From NCBI RefSeq assembly GCF_032062135.1, contig NC_092861.1, positions 64,175,696-64,239,695 of the forward strand: a stretch of DNA of 64,000 nucleotides, read 5' to 3'. This stretch comes from Pyxicephalus adspersus. Taxonomy: Eukaryota > Chordata > Amphibia > Anura > Pyxicephalidae. The position numbers and the translations under genes are program-made. Below, piece after piece: positions 1-14,410 of this stretch; positions within the stretch are counted from its first letter, which is position 1; the number at the start of each line of letters is the position of its first letter. Under the pieces are notes generated by a model. It saw nothing but the letters and a program-made list of their open reading frames with translations, made no database searches and was not told the DNA's origin.

Positions 1-336
1 TAAATAAATACTACATGGAAAGTTGCATGGGCATTGGTAATTCTCCACATTTTGCAGTTATTAAATAATTACAAGGTTTTTCTGGTTAATAGATGGTTAA
101 TCCGGAATGATTTAAATTAAAATGCGATGTTGAAATCAATGTGTTTATAAAAATTTGTCACATGGGTACATTGTCTTATTACAGCATTACTGAAAAAATA
201 AATTACAAAATTCTAATATATACATAACACTGTACATTTAAATGTATACTGAGATGTATATTTGAAATATGTTTTATTTCCTAATCAGTTCATTGTATGT
301 TATGATGTAATTCTATAGTTAAACCTATATTTCATT
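1..336 (-). other. bmp5 3' untranslated region / downstream flank
   Basis: This AT-rich sequence follows the bmp5 stop on the minus strand. The only canonical AATAAA I find on that strand lies at 273-278, about 60 nt after the stop. That would give a very short 3' UTR, so the main poly(A) site may lie beyond the window. No other gene is seen. Confidence 0.5.
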
Positions 337-486
337 TTAATGACATCCACAAGACCTGACAACCATATTTCTATATTTTTTTAAAATAACATTGGAGCTG
401 TCATCAAAGTAAAGCACAGATATGGCATTTAATTTTGTAGGTGCACAACATGGTTTAGGGACATGTTCAGGAAACATCAAATGGAC
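337..486 (-). CDS. bmp5: bmp5 exon 7 (last coding exon, C-terminus of mature ligand)
   Basis: This exon encodes the last 49 residues and the TAA stop (337-339) of a TGF-beta superfamily ligand. It starts [16 protein letters not shown] and ends RSCGCH, giving the paired cysteines and the final CxC of the cystine knot. The acceptor is a CAACAG at 487-492 after a T-rich stretch. The length of 150 nt is in phase 0, so it joins exon 6 cleanly. Within the BMP5/6/7 group, [19 protein letters not shown] and the RSCGCH ending fit BMP5 best: BMP6 and BMP7 typically differ at the MFP positions and end RACGCH. The protein is a secreted dimeric morphogen that signals through BMP type I and II receptors to SMAD1/5/8, with roles in skeletal and cartilage patterning. 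The exon is intact with no frameshift. The paralogue assignment is from memory of the family, not an alignment. Confidence 0.96.
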   Translation of the reverse strand, partial: VHLMFPEHVPKPCCAPTKLNAISVLYFDDSSNVILKKYRNMVVRSCGCH

Positions 487-1806
<1,320 letters not shown>

Positions 1807-2069
1807 CTAGAATAAAACACAATTATCAGATTTAAAAACTGCTATCTCAGCACTGTTTCAGCCTACATTCCTTGGTATATTTTTCTTACTTATAATATGT
1901 TAGCAATACTGTGACTAATCTGAAGGCCATGTTTCCTTATCTATTTTAAATTGCATAGCCATATCCAATGAAACAGCAATATTTAATTAAAGGATAATAT
2001 TTACATGGTTTAATGTACTTTTGCAAGAAGTTATTCAACCTAATACACGCAAATACATTAAATTCTTAC

Positions 2070-2146
2070 CTGCCATCCCAGGTCACGAAAACTGACGTAA
2101 AGCTCATGTTTTTTACAGGCCTGCTTCTGCTCACTGGTGTTGTAAT
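2070..2146 (-). CDS. bmp5: bmp5 exon 5 (start of cystine-knot domain)
   Basis: This 77-nt exon enters in phase 1. Its first two bases complete an Asp codon begun by exon 4, then it reads [19 protein letters not shown] and RDLGWQ. It carries cysteine 1 of the knot and a sequon NTS. The acceptor is CTACAG above 2146 and the donor is GTAAGA just below 2070. The peptide is near-invariant in the BMP5/6/7 group, so the exon call does not depend on length. Confidence 0.96.
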
Positions 2147-3648
2147 CTGTAGGCAAACACAGCCAGATAACATACAGTTAGGGCAAGATATTTGTCATTT
2201 ATAAATGCAAATCATATACTAGTATAACTACTAAATCCTACTTAATCCATTTATATAGCTGTTATTTATCATGCTCGAGAGTTCCACATTTTTTGATCCT
2301 ACTAAGGTATATTTAGGTTTAAAAGTGATTTATATGAAAGGTCAGAGCCTGAATCTTGGAATGACATTGGGATACAATGCCTCCCTTAATTGACTACTAT
2401 GCCTCCCCAGGGAAGAGAGCAATTTTGGTAGATCAGCTTACCAATTTTAACACCTCCATCTTACTACCGTCACTTTGTCAATTTCACAATGACGTCCATT
2501 GCCTCACATAATTTACTAACCCTAACATTCCAAATATACATAAAGATTTAAATGTAAATCTGTCATGAGAAAAATCCAGAGCTTTTCATTGTTGACGTCC
2601 TGTTTATAGTAGTACTCTGAATGTCTCTGGTTTCATTGCTGAGTCAGTGACCTAAAACTAGAATGCAGACAAGGACTTCATATTATCTATGACTTTCCTC
2701 ATCTGCGTAAATTCTTCTAGGTCAGTGACTAGTAATAGAGCAATATAGGATCCTGCATTTCTCTCAGAAAAAAGTACTAGCTAACACTATTTTCTGTGGA
2801 CCATGGTATCTGTGACTCCTTAAGCACATAAATTGAACCTACCTGACTGATATTTTGTCCTGCTGCCTTGCACTGGTATAGGGGTTTAGTAGGGGGATAA
2901 CATAGTGAACAGTGAAGGACATGTTATCAATACAACCAAAATTATTTGATTATCTCCAGAACATTTAAAGAATGAGGTAAAGACTTTTTATACTATTGTC
3001 TATTCTCTGGTGCAGCCTTTTTTGACATTTTAAACCTTTCTAAACAACTTTCAGGTCTTACGGAAGCCCAGCTATAAATACTATATCCACAGCTCAAAGA
3101 ACATTAGCGTGGTTATCAGTGAGAAGAATGTCACCATTAAAGAGAGCCAAAAAGATCATTGTTGTCAGTTAAACTGTCCCGAGGGGCACAAATTGCTCAA
3201 TGTTAAATAACTCTCGACAACCTTTGGAGGAACCCTAGGGTTCTGCAGGACCTCACATCCATATACACCATTAAACCGTTGTGGCCCTAGCTCTGTTATA
3301 AAGGCCTTACCCTTCTGTTCCCAGTGTCAAGTCTGTCCTGAATAATTTACTCTTATGTTTTTTACTTTTATTATTTAGTAAAAAAAAAAGAGGTTGACTT
3401 CTCCACAACAAATCATCCTTGGCACACAAACTACTCCCAACCCCACTTATGTATGACCAAACTTTTTTTGGATTACTAACATTAATATACAGGTGTTGAA
3501 AACAACTTGTATTCTTTTTGTTACCCAAATGCATAAAAATACTTTCAGTCCCATTACTTCCAACTGGTGTTCAGTTAAATACAAAAAATGTCATTTTCCC
3601 AGTCCAGACTTGCTTAACAAACATTTCAGTTCCTTTTCTGTTTCATAC
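2147..3648 (-). other. bmp5 intron 4
   Basis: This 1.5-kb intron has GT-AG ends and no identifiable repeat or gene. The short intron 5 (1807-2069, 263 bp) next to it is equally plain. Confidence 0.75.
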
Positions 3649-3849
3649 CTGTAATGCTGTGCATTTTTGATGCATCTTGCTGTGATGTAGATTTGTTTTT
3701 GTCCTGCTTTTTCCTTTTTCCTGTATTTGCAGCCCTAACTGAACGCAGCAAAACTTCGCTTGCTTTGAAGAAAGCTACTAGAAAAGGCTGCTTTGACTGA
3801 GGTCCATGTCTTCCGACAAGGCCTACTGATTTAACATTGACACTCCGGC
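3649..3849 (-). CDS. bmp5: bmp5 exon 4 (end of prodomain, cleavage site, N-terminus of mature ligand)
   Basis: This 201-nt exon has 2 nt entering and 1 nt leaving, matching its neighbours. It encodes [20 protein letters not shown], then [24 protein letters not shown] (codons at 3734-3745) is the expected proprotein-convertase cleavage site, so the mature chain begins AAN. After it comes a basic segment ([12 protein letters not shown]), expected to bind heparan sulfate by analogy with other BMPs, then a variable linker up to exon 5. The acceptor has a run of Ts ending TTTAG, and the donor is GTATGA. The linker looks slightly longer than I remember for mammalian BMP5, an impression that needs an alignment. 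Confidence 0.95.
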
Positions 3850-6757
3850 CTAAAAAAACAAGGAACACATAACTACACAGCCCATAAAGTGGCCAAATAA
3901 ATTGCTAAAAAAATGGTTATAGCAAAAATAAATTGCAAAATTTCATGACCTGCCTGAGTTTTTTGTTAACTGCAAAAATCCCCACACACCTATTCTGGAT
4001 GATAGACCATTACAAAAAAAATTAATTTTGAGATCAAAAAATAATAAAGAAACCTTTGGTCTAGTAATCCCTTGCATGTTACTATATTGTATGCAAAGTG
4101 CAGTGAAGACTGCTGCTAGAGGATAAGCTTGCATCCATACTTTCCACTTTCTCCATTCCTCCAACTCACCAGCTTTGTCCAGTTGTACATCCATAAAAAT
4201 GCACAGTCCACACATTCAAATAAAGCACCAACAGACTTTATATAAAAAAATGTATATAACTTATATCAAAAAGCACGGGGCAAGTCTTACAGCACACTCC
4301 ACCCATTTGAATGTGCTTGTAATATGTGCAACAGCTGAGAGATCCAAGAAGTTTTGGCTGTGATCTTTGCAACACATTCTGAATAGGAGATATTATTTAT
4401 ATAATTATATTATTTTATACTATTATCAAAAGTATCCCTGTTGACTGAATGGTGAAAAAATAAAATTAGGAAAACTATTTTTACTATGGCAAATTATGGT
4501 GATTTTAAATAATAAGGGAATATTTGATTGTAAGCTGCTGTGCAGCCACTGAAAAAAGAACAGTGACCGTCTATTCTTAGTAAGTTTTCTACTAACCAAC
4601 AATGCAGGGAGCTTTTCTTCTGTTAATTTAGCACTCAAGCTGTATGTTATATACTCCAGAATAATACACTCTTCATGCTGTGCAATAAATTACATATCCT
4701 TTAAGTATATTACTTCTGTTTATGCTATATACAGAAGGCCAGCTCATTTTATTTTATACCACACAGTATGCACCACTGCAATTGGTACACCTTGCTTCAT
4801 GCTATGATGCCTTATTTAAAATAAGGCTGAAAAAAAGTGTTCAATATTTTGGATAGACATTAGTATTGTGATACAATGGAAAAAAGCTTCAAGGTTTATT
4901 AGTGGGCATCTGCATCCCAAATGTGAAGAGATATTACACAAAATCCTAGCAGAGCTCAGATCAACAAGTAATCATAGATGTAAGCCTTAAACAAACAACC
5001 TTCCAAGTTTTGCTTTAAAATAAAATGTACAATGGCACCATGCCAGAGTCTGTATTTCTCAGAAAAAAAGGTTATCACTGCCATAAATGAAGGAGGCAGT
5101 TTGATTTGTGGTTAAAGCAGTTTTCATTCTACTTCCACTGTAACAAATGTATTAATTCAGCTCAGACTTCCTCCTTCTGGCAGCCTTATTGCTGTAAAAA
5201 GAGAAATTAGGTTTCAAGCCAAATACCATACCTTGGAAGTGAACCACTTTAATACATAAAACAGTAATACAACTTGTTTATTCAGGTGTTTAGTCATTTA
5301 AATTGGTTTAGGATGTTCCCAATGACACATTAATGAGTTTAATCATTTTTATCATACTATATGAAACAATGTTGGTATTTATTTGATTTAGGACATTGTG
5401 CTCCACAACAGTGTGAACCCTAATATTTTATTAGGGTGAATAAAGTATAACAGTTAACCCACTTTTTTATACATTTAACTTTCTGTTCCAGTTATATCAA
5501 AATATTTTTAAATATATCAGTCACGCTTTGCAATGGAAGCAAGGAATGTAACAAAATAACACAACAAAAACGTTTAGCTGCACAAAATGCTTTTAAAACA
5601 CAAAATTGTGTATTTGAAATGCCCGTCTTAGTAATGTTTTATAATCTACAAAATCTATACAACACCATAAAAGGTACAATGAATGGTACTAAATGACTAT
5701 TTTAGAGTTGTGTGCCGACTGCAAAGATTTTAAAACATACAAACGTTTGTAGTTGGACACCTGTATGATGATCATATACAATTTGCAATATAGTGTAAAT
5801 ACCTGTGGTGGTGATTTTAGAAAGTGTAAAGTCTTTTAGGATTTTTAGGTGAATGTGATACATTTTTAAACATGAATAGTAAACTGTTTTTGTTAACCAA
5901 TAGTTTGGCAATGCTTACAATAGTGTTACAATTGTTCATACCATTACTGTATTACATATATAAATGATCAGTTTAGAGTTTTGTAAAGACAGGTAGAACC
6001 ATTTAATTAGGTACAATGTTTTTAAGAAAAATAGAAAGTACTATTTACAATTTTCTGGCAGTGTGAAAGTCTAAAATTTGAAATGACATATTAGTTGCAC
6101 GATTATTTCGCTTCCCATGACACATAGCAAATATAACAGTGTTAATTTGCAATAATTATTTGATAATGTGATACTGTATCACTGTGTACACCAGGTCACT
6201 ATGGAATAAGAAATCCTTTACAAAAGAAAAAATTGTAATTGTATGTAATAGGGACATCAGTGAGTAGACATTTCAACCAGAATAAAATTGTGGTCCAAAT
6301 CCAACTTTTAAGGTTCAAGTAAAAAAATTGAATTATCACAACTAAAATGAATTTGAATAAGACAAATGACTACTGTTAAGCACTGGGATGCTAACAATTC
6401 TAATGCTAATAAACTCTTGCATGCTACAAAAATGTGTTTTGACAGCTATAGTTAAAACTCTTCTCACAGTTCCCTGTCCCTTCTTTCAGCAATTTTGGTG
6501 ATATTACTATGTTCAGGGCCTTTGTATTAGTTGGCATAAAAAACATGGCTATTCCATTCCTGCTATACTTTAACATTGATTTATTGAGAAAAGACATGTT
6601 TTTTTTAATTCGGAACTAGTTTCCAGAGGTCCCCCAGACATCCCTAATTTTTTGTCAATATGATGCCTATATATTTACAAAGGAGAACGGAGGGCAGGAT
6701 CAGCACAGTCAACTCTGTGGGAAATGAAATGTGAAATGATCTGATAAATTTAGCTAC

Positions 6758-7090
6758 AGGTGGCTCCGGGGTTTGCACTCTGGCCTTTGCAGTGCTAGGT
6801 CCTAGGTTCGAATCTCAGCCAGGATTCTATCTGCGTGGAGTTCTTCCCGTATCTTCGTGGTTTCCTCCGGGTACTCCAGTTTCCTCCGACATCCCAAAAA
6901 CGTGCAGTTAAGTTAATTGGCTTCCCCCTAAATTGACCTTAGACTACATTAACGACATATGACTATAGTTGGGACATTAGATTGTGAGCTCCTTTGATGG
7001 CAGTTAGTGACAAGACTATGGACATTGTATAGTGCTGCGTAATATGATGGTGCTATATAAATACTGTGTAATATTAATGTAATAATATTA
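6758..7090 (+). repeat. V-SINE, copy 1
   Basis: This is a tRNA-derived SINE. The head has a Pol III B box GGTTCGAATC (6805-6814) and a degraded A-box region near 6760. A central block (6840-6897: cccgtatcttcgtggtttcc, then tccgggtactccagtttcc) matches the V domain shared by vertebrate V-SINEs. A tail (7025-7075) reads agtgctgcgtaatatgatgg followed by tgctatataaatac. The same tail ends the short LINE/SINE fragments elsewhere in the window. It is inserted in bmp5 intron 3, antisense to the gene, and is diverged, so not recent. Confidence 0.85.
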
Positions 7091-10000
7091 AATACCAAAG
7101 TAAAGCTATGTATACTACTGCAGAGCAAATCATACAACTAAGGGATATCCTTAGTTCAGGTACACTTTAAGATCCCAAAATTGTAACTGTAGTATTCTGC
7201 CAGTGCTTACTACACAAGCTACCCACATTTCTGTTGTTCTGTTTGCTTTTCCATATCTTTTTCACCATGACTATCCAGAGCAGCCAAAAATGTAAAAAAT
7301 GTCTAAAACTACAAAGCTGTTTCAAATCTTAAACTTGCAGGTTTTGTCTTGCAGTCAAATCAATTTGCTAATTTGCTAATTAGATCAATGGATTGCTTCC
7401 CTTTGTCTAGAAACCAGTTTGCAGGGATTTTAAAACTAAATAAAATCATTTTACAATGTTCTAATGTAGTTTTATCGTTAGACAGTGTCAAAACAACATA
7501 TTAGGTTTATGGTTTTAAATATGTAATAACCTATGCTGATTTTGTCATGAATTGAAAGGAAATTCCCAGCCAGCCAAACTGAAAAAGTATATATAGTGAG
7601 GACTATGCAGACGGTGTTCACTAATTGAAATAGCTTACTCCCCTCAAAAATAAACTCATACAATATATATATTGCATCTTTAAAATATTTGCCTGCATTA
7701 AATGAATGGCTGTCAGCAAGTTACTATTACCAAATTATATAACTTTAAATTATGTTTCCTTTTTTAAATGTTTTCTACACATGCAGCTCTATTTGCAAAA
7801 CAACTACTGTGTCTACTTTGTGCTGAATAATTAATAATGCATAGTGGCTTACATTTAGAAACTACAAAACAGTTACCTAGCAATTGGCCAAAGGATTTCT
7901 TTTTCTATTGTTCAGCTTTAAAACGACAGCTGGAATTGGAATTGGTGACTTTTGAAGGAGTTATTCTAAATGAACAAAGTTGGTATTTTAGGTATATTTG
8001 TTAAAACACAGCTTTAACAGTTTGCTGATGCTAACATGGTTTCTTGAACACCCTGCTGATTGAAAGGTTCTTCAAGTCTAATTCAGCTATATCACTAAAG
8101 AAAACAACAGATTTGCTTAAAAGGCATACTCCAATCAATCAGAATACAATTCTTACTGTAAGATTCTTTTATTTGCCTTAAGACATAGAAGACCCAGATG
8201 TTTTTCTTTTATAGAGCGCATGATTGCCAAGTTTCAAAACTAAAGGTGGTGATGACAACTCCTAAATAGAAACCATGAGGAGCTTAAGGGCTGCAGGCCA
8301 ATTTTTGAGGACGGGCCCAAGAACAACACCTTTAACTCTTTTTTTGTGTTAAGGGACAGCTATAAAATACTGGCTGCAGCCAAAGAGAATGTTTGCAATT
8401 ATCAAAGGGTCTATTTGACAACACGTTGCCAGATATTTTTTGGCAATATGAACTTTAATGGCATACAGAAAGCATCAAGAGTGCTCAAGCACACATTGTA
8501 ACATCAGATATGAGTAAATATACATTGTATGACATGCTGTTTCATATGACTATGCAAAACATGAATATTTGAAAATTATTGTTTCAGGTAAAATCATCAA
8601 AAAGTGGTCCACAAGCCCAGTGTACAGTTGAGCAAATCTGTCAAATCTTTTGATTCACAAATTCGAACTCAGGGAAACCCCTTGAGTGTGACACCTGTGG
8701 CTTAGTAAAAAAACCCTTGAAATAACATACCTAGGAAATGCTTTAATGCTGTACATGTAACTTATCGTTACCAAAATTAAGAACTATACAGTCTATGGGG
8801 TCCTCTCCATTATCCGAATCAGACTCTACAACAGAAATGGAACCTATGTGCCCAGAAAAGAAGGCAGAAGTTAGTGTGTGGCCCATCTGCTGGCTACATC
8901 ATCTCCATTTCTTCCCTTAAAAGTTAGGGGTCCCATAAGTGACTGGACCTCTTCCCCACAAGCTGTCCCCAAAATGGTTGTGGAGGTTTATAGCGGGAGC
9001 CATGTTGAAATCTAGAAGCCCCTTTTGATGCAAGTAGTTTTGTTATTTTAACATTATTATACCCTTTTTGGGAATGGCCCACCACAAACCCTCACAACTA
9101 TTTGGTGGATAGGTTAGAAGAACATGCGATGATTATTATTTTTTTATTATATATAAACATTTATGTCTCCAAGAGTAGTGAAATCTTAATCACATTGTCA
9201 CACATTGGAAATCCATCATAAGTAATGACAAGATATAGCTGATAATGCTAATGAGTCAATACTAAATAACAGATTACCCATCATGCGTAAATATAACTGG
9301 GAATCCTGGTGTGTTTGCATTTACAGAAAATAAACACATCAATCAACTGCACTTTTTACATTTCACAAAGTCAATCAAAGACTAATCTGGCATCAGGGGT
9401 GAATTTTAAAGGCAACTGTTACGATCTTTGAAATGCTGTCACTGTTCAATAATGCAAAGTTTCTGTTTTGTCTTTATCAATACTAATATACATTTTCTGA
9501 ACATCAAACTCACATTAGTATTGACAACAAGCTATTAAAAATATTGCTCTAACAGCTTAAAAATTCCTTGAGATTGCCTTGAATTTGTTTTTAAATAAAG
9601 TCCATTAAAATGTCACATCAATCAAGTTGTACACTGTCTATGGGAAGACAACACTGTTGTGTTTTCTTTTTGTTTAAGAATGAACAGTATTGGCACAATG
9701 TTAAAAAAAATGTAAATAAAAACATCAACAGGAACGATCATCAGGTAATAAAACAATTGTGCCGGGTTGACTAGAAAATTAATAAAATTACTGTGGAAAT
9801 TACTGTTCTAATGACAGATAGGAATGAGCAAATACACCCAGGTTTGATTATCTAAACAGTAATAATACCATTATTCTATGGAAGGGGGGACTTTATGAAT
9901 GCTTTATTACACAAAAGCACAATTTTTATGGATTCCTGCATCACTTTAGTGGATCCATACTTTATTTTTTTTTTACTTTTACATTCATCATGGGTTAAAT

Positions 10001-10184
10001 ACAGCAACCTTATCAGAATTTTTTTTATTAGTGACACATTTTTATTAGGTGGTAATAGGCGTGAATTGTATAGTGGAAGTAGCAGGCACAACAGATGTAA
10101 AAAACTATAGAAAACTTTAAAAGCTTTTTAAAGCTAAAGCCCTCAATTTTGAAAAAATTGGCCAATGGCACAACAGTTTCATGA

Positions 10185-10522
10185 TTAAAGCTGCGTACAC
10201 ACGGCAAATTTTTCTCGCCCGATAATCGGTATCGGCCAATTATCGGGCGAAAATCTGCCGTGTGTACAGTCGGTCGTCGTCCATCGTCCGACGACCGTCC
10301 TGGCGGATCCATGGACGATGGACGACGACCGATCCTAATGAAAGGGAAGGGGAGAGCGCGCAGCAGGGTGCCGCTCCGTCGCTCTCCCCCTCCCCTCTCC
10401 ATAGAGCATGAACGGTGCTGTATGTACAGCATCGTTCATGCATCGTGCAGTCTTTTCTCGTTGGAAAGGATCGTGAAAGATCCTTTCCAACGAGAAAAAT
10501 TGCAGGTGTGTACGCAGCTTAA
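10185..10522. mobile_element. TTAA-flanked MITE with GTACACAC ends, copy 1
   Basis: This 330-bp non-autonomous element (10189-10518) is bounded by TTAA on both sides. The inverted ends are aGCTGCGTACACACgg and its complement. It has no coding capacity. Inside, it folds as consecutive hairpins at 10195-10267, 10271-10331, 10408-10440 and 10453-10498, plus a weaker one between the second and third. The end motif recurs internally at 10258-10267. A TTAA target is used by piggyBac and Kolobok transposases, and I cannot decide between them. It is much richer in CpG than the flanking intron. The nominal open frames across it come from the palindromes. Confidence 0.85.
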
Positions 10523-13491
10523 GTTTGTGCGCTTTCTAATCTCTAATTATTCCAGAAATGTTTGGTGAAATTGGCCAGTGTCAGGAGAGTACATGAGCAC
10601 TAGAAGAGCCAGCAAATAAAGATATACAAGGCAGATTTTATCTCTGTACAGTGGCCGGACAGTATGCAAGCAGTGAGGTTAGGCCACTGTATAAGAAGAA
10701 ATGAAGTAGGTTTTATCTTGAAGTATAGTGTAGAGACAACAGCCAAAAATACTGGTCTTTGGTTGGACAGTAAACAAGCAAGACATCTTTATGCCTTATT
10801 ATGAAATATTAAGGACCGTATATTAACTGAGAGAATGCCCATAAATATGTTTCTATTACTCTGTAATTTGCATGCAGTTTGTTTAGGCTGTAATACAGTA
10901 TAAGCAGGAGAGGCCAAGCAGTTTTTATCTTGAAATAAACATTAGGATGTACGCTGCTTCAAACATTAAAAATTGTTCTGCTGCGAAAACTTTTTGTGGC
11001 ACCTTTACAGTGGCAGGGTATGGGAATAGTCTCAAACTGAACACAAAGCAGAATTTATCCTGCAGCTGAAATTTGGAAGGTGAAGTACAGTACATTGCAC
11101 AGTAAATTTACAGAACTAGAGTGCCAAGGTAGGTCACAAACTTTAAAGCACAGCACAGCTTTACACAGCTCATATCAGAAATGTGTTAGCTGAGATTCAA
11201 CAAGGAAATGTGGGACTCCTTTCCAGTACTAGAACACTGGAATAGGTCAGGAGAGGTGGCAGAAGCTGTTGGTGGCTAGTCTCAATTTTTTCTTTGTTGG
11301 GCCTGCAGTCATCTGGCCTATATTCTGCTTCTTTTTCTTCTCTTATGTCTCCTTGGCCACTTGTTGCCTATAGCCTAGGGCATTGGGGGCCAGGGTAAAT
11401 ATCTCTGTTGGCCCTAGGAAAGCGATAATTCCTCCTTTTCCTCCCGCTGTTATGCTTTCTGTGTCTATGACATTACTTTGTGTTTTCTGTAGCAGAAGCA
11501 ACAATGGGATTGTATCTCTGATCCCTGGTCATCTTAGCTCAACATTTTTCCCATCCCAAATGATGCGGGGTTTCTTAATGATGTGCCATTGATGAGATAA
11601 GATGAACTCCAGCTCCCTAGAGCCGTTTCTTGTACTATAATCACACAAATACTAACTGATGGCATGTCACTTCTGGTGCAGCCTCTGCAGCATGGGTATT
11701 GTTGAGTCCCATGTATGGGGGTGTCACATATCAGTCAATCAGTCAATATGATTGTCTTAAGTAGCCAGGGTACTTAATGATTAACCACAGCCATACCAGG
11801 TTCAGCACACTGCCATGCAAGGCACATAGTTCCCAGACAAAAGATAGCTAGTGGGTTAGTGCCCATCAACTTGCCCGACTTAAGATAACATGAGATTGGC
11901 CACCTCTTGTCCTATGACTGAATAGTGTCATGTGAAACCCAGTATGTGAAAAATATGTAGTGTCCCTGTTCATACTGTTTATACTGTACATCTGTGAACA
12001 TGTGTACCACGGATGCTGTCCAGAGACAGGTAAATATTCTGTTACACATGCTGGTGGAGGGATGAAATAGCTTTATAATAAAAATAATGATGACTGGATA
12101 AATAAAAGGCCACACACTCACCAAGGGGGGCGGTTTGGGTTTTTTTTATGCAATGGGGCAGTGCTGCCAGATGGATTTGGAGAAAGTCATCTATCTGCCC
12201 CTAGACAAATTCTTCCCTCACATGTGTCCTGCTTTCCTCCTTTCCTACGCTCTCCTAATCAAGGCTATGAAGGGATTTGCAGAAAAGGATGAGGAAAAGG
12301 GGACATTAGCAGCAGCTGCAGGTTACTGGCAGATCTGTACTCTGGGAATGTAAAAAAAAAGAAGGCTTAGCTAGTCAGTCATTAATAGTTTAAATTTATT
12401 GCATGGCCACACTAAAAAAATAGTAAAGGAAGATGTGACTTGTCTCTAGATGGGGCAAACTGATAATTGCCTTGTCTTGCAGAACCTGCTTACAACATGC
12501 AAAAGGTTGGGTCACATTTTCTTAAAAAATGGGATTGCCTAAATTTAACAAAATCTATGGTAATAGGTGGGATAATCATGTGGCGTGCAGGCAAACACTA
12601 CTATATAGCACAAACAGCAACAATGCTGCAAATGCTGCATACAAAGGAACCTAGGTCAGAAATACATTACTTTAACATGCTGGCTAATGGTTGCTGAAAA
12701 TACAACCTTTTATAATGAGCGGGCTGTCACATACCTAAGTTCTATAACGTTGTCCTTTTCAGCTCACACAATTTAGCTAAATTTATTTTCAACTCTGTTG
12801 ACCACAAGATGACCTGACTGCAACACATGATCATAAGCCAATACTTTAATGTTTGATTCCCCTTTTCCCTAATTTCCTTTAATAAAAATAATTAGCAAAG
12901 CAGAGAAAATACAAATAAAATGTCTTCCACATAATAATAAAAAAAACATTTGAGGGGTCTTCTGAAGGTCAGTTCAAAAAATATTCACATCTTACTCTTC
13001 CCATGGGTAAAGTTTGGTGGTCTATATTAAACAAGATTGCAACTATCCCATACTGGATGGGTTTTGACTTCACTGTGTTTATTGAAATGTAATGAAGAAT
13101 GGCAATCACACATTCATGTAGATTCTGTTATTGAAAATACATGTTTATCTACTCATTGTTTGGGATTTGCTGCTTCAGCAGAATTATTGGTATTTTGTTG
13201 TTATAAGTACATTTAATTTGTCCCCTGTGTAGAAAAATAAATATATTTAGATTAAAGAAAATGTGTTTTGACTGTTATTTTCATCAATGTAAGCTCTCTG
13301 CTTTAAATGATTCTACATTTCTAATCCAATCTTTGGCAGCAGAGAAATGTTAATCATAATATTATATTAATGTTAATTTATTTTAAAGAGACATTTGTGA
13401 CCTTAATTAGCAGCTCAATATAAAATAAAAGGATCATTTACATATAATGTGTAAATAACTAGACTTTATTTTAGGAACAAAGAGTGCAATT

Positions 13492-13555
13492 AGTAAAGTA
13501 TTAATTGGTATGCATTGCTGCATGTAAACACTTGTGTATATTTAATAAATAGTTC
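13492..13555 (+). repeat. 64-bp block, copy A of a local duplication
   Basis: Reads gtaaagtattaattggtatg, then cattgctgcatgtaaacact, then tgtgtatatttaataaatag. A close copy lies 703 bp downstream at 14195-14259. The core TGCATGTAAACA includes a forkhead-type word (TGTAAACA). Whether this is a repeat-family fragment or a duplicated regulatory module cannot be settled here. Confidence 0.55.
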
Positions 13556-14194
13556 CATTATTCAGTAAAGTATTCAGTTCACTTTTTCAGTAAAGTTTTA
13601 TTTGAAAAGGTATGTACCTATTTGCAGTGTAGTTTCTTTTTTACTTTAATTCTTGTGGGCAATATTATTTTACAAAATATGTCTATTAAGCACATAATTC
13701 AGTTGATTGGAATTATGAAAACTGATAAACCAATGGAATAAATTGGAAAATAGGTACCAAACTCTTCCTTCAACAACAAATTATTAATTTTAATTGTAAG
13801 TGTTCAGGAATCTTTACTTATGGTTCACAGCATTTACTTTGTTAAATTAACCCATTATATGCAGATAAAAGAAAAAAAAAACAGAATTTGCTCTTTACAT
13901 GACTGAATAGCTGGTGGTAATAGTTACACATGTATAATACTACATAAATAAACCTATTTTAGGGATAAGCTAATGTTTTATATTTGTATTCAACTTTAAG
14001 TAAAACAGAACTAAGATGGATGCATTGTAAATTAAAAATTGTTGGCCCACATCCTCTTAACCATCTATTCTTAAACTGTGAGGCATGATGCCCTCCTAGT
14101 GATGGATGTTGGGGAGCTCTAAAATATTTATATTAAGCTGAACTTTACATGCTATAATAATGTTTTTTATCCCCCATATTGAGAACTCTATATT

Positions 14195-14259
14195 GGTAAA
14201 GTATCAATTGTTATGCATTGCTGCATGTAAACACTTGTGTAATTTTTTTAAATAGTTCT
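14195..14259 (+). repeat. 64-bp block, copy B of a local duplication
   Basis: Reads ggtaaagtatcaattgttat, then gcattgctgcatgtaaacac, then ttgtgtaattttttaaatag. It aligns over its whole length with 13492-13555 with few mismatches, and the central ATGCATTGCTGCATGTAAAC is identical in both. Confidence 0.55.
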
Positions 14260-14410
14260 ATATCAGCTTTACTGAAGTATAATGTTTATATTTATAAATG
14301 TTAGAACCTGTTTATGAAGGGACAACATTTTGTTTTCTTTTGTACTTTGTCATAAATGTCTATCAGAAAGTTTAATTCACCCCCTCAAATTGTAAATAAA
14401 CCAGTATCAC

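Noticed and set aside
6800..6830. tRNA gene
   Set aside because: The B box belongs to the SINE head. No full cloverleaf can be formed.
10028..10568. Open frames of 67-134 codons on both strands across the MITE
   Set aside because: They come from palindromic, CG-rich, stop-poor hairpins. Mirror-image peptides appear on both strands and again at 14356-14816.
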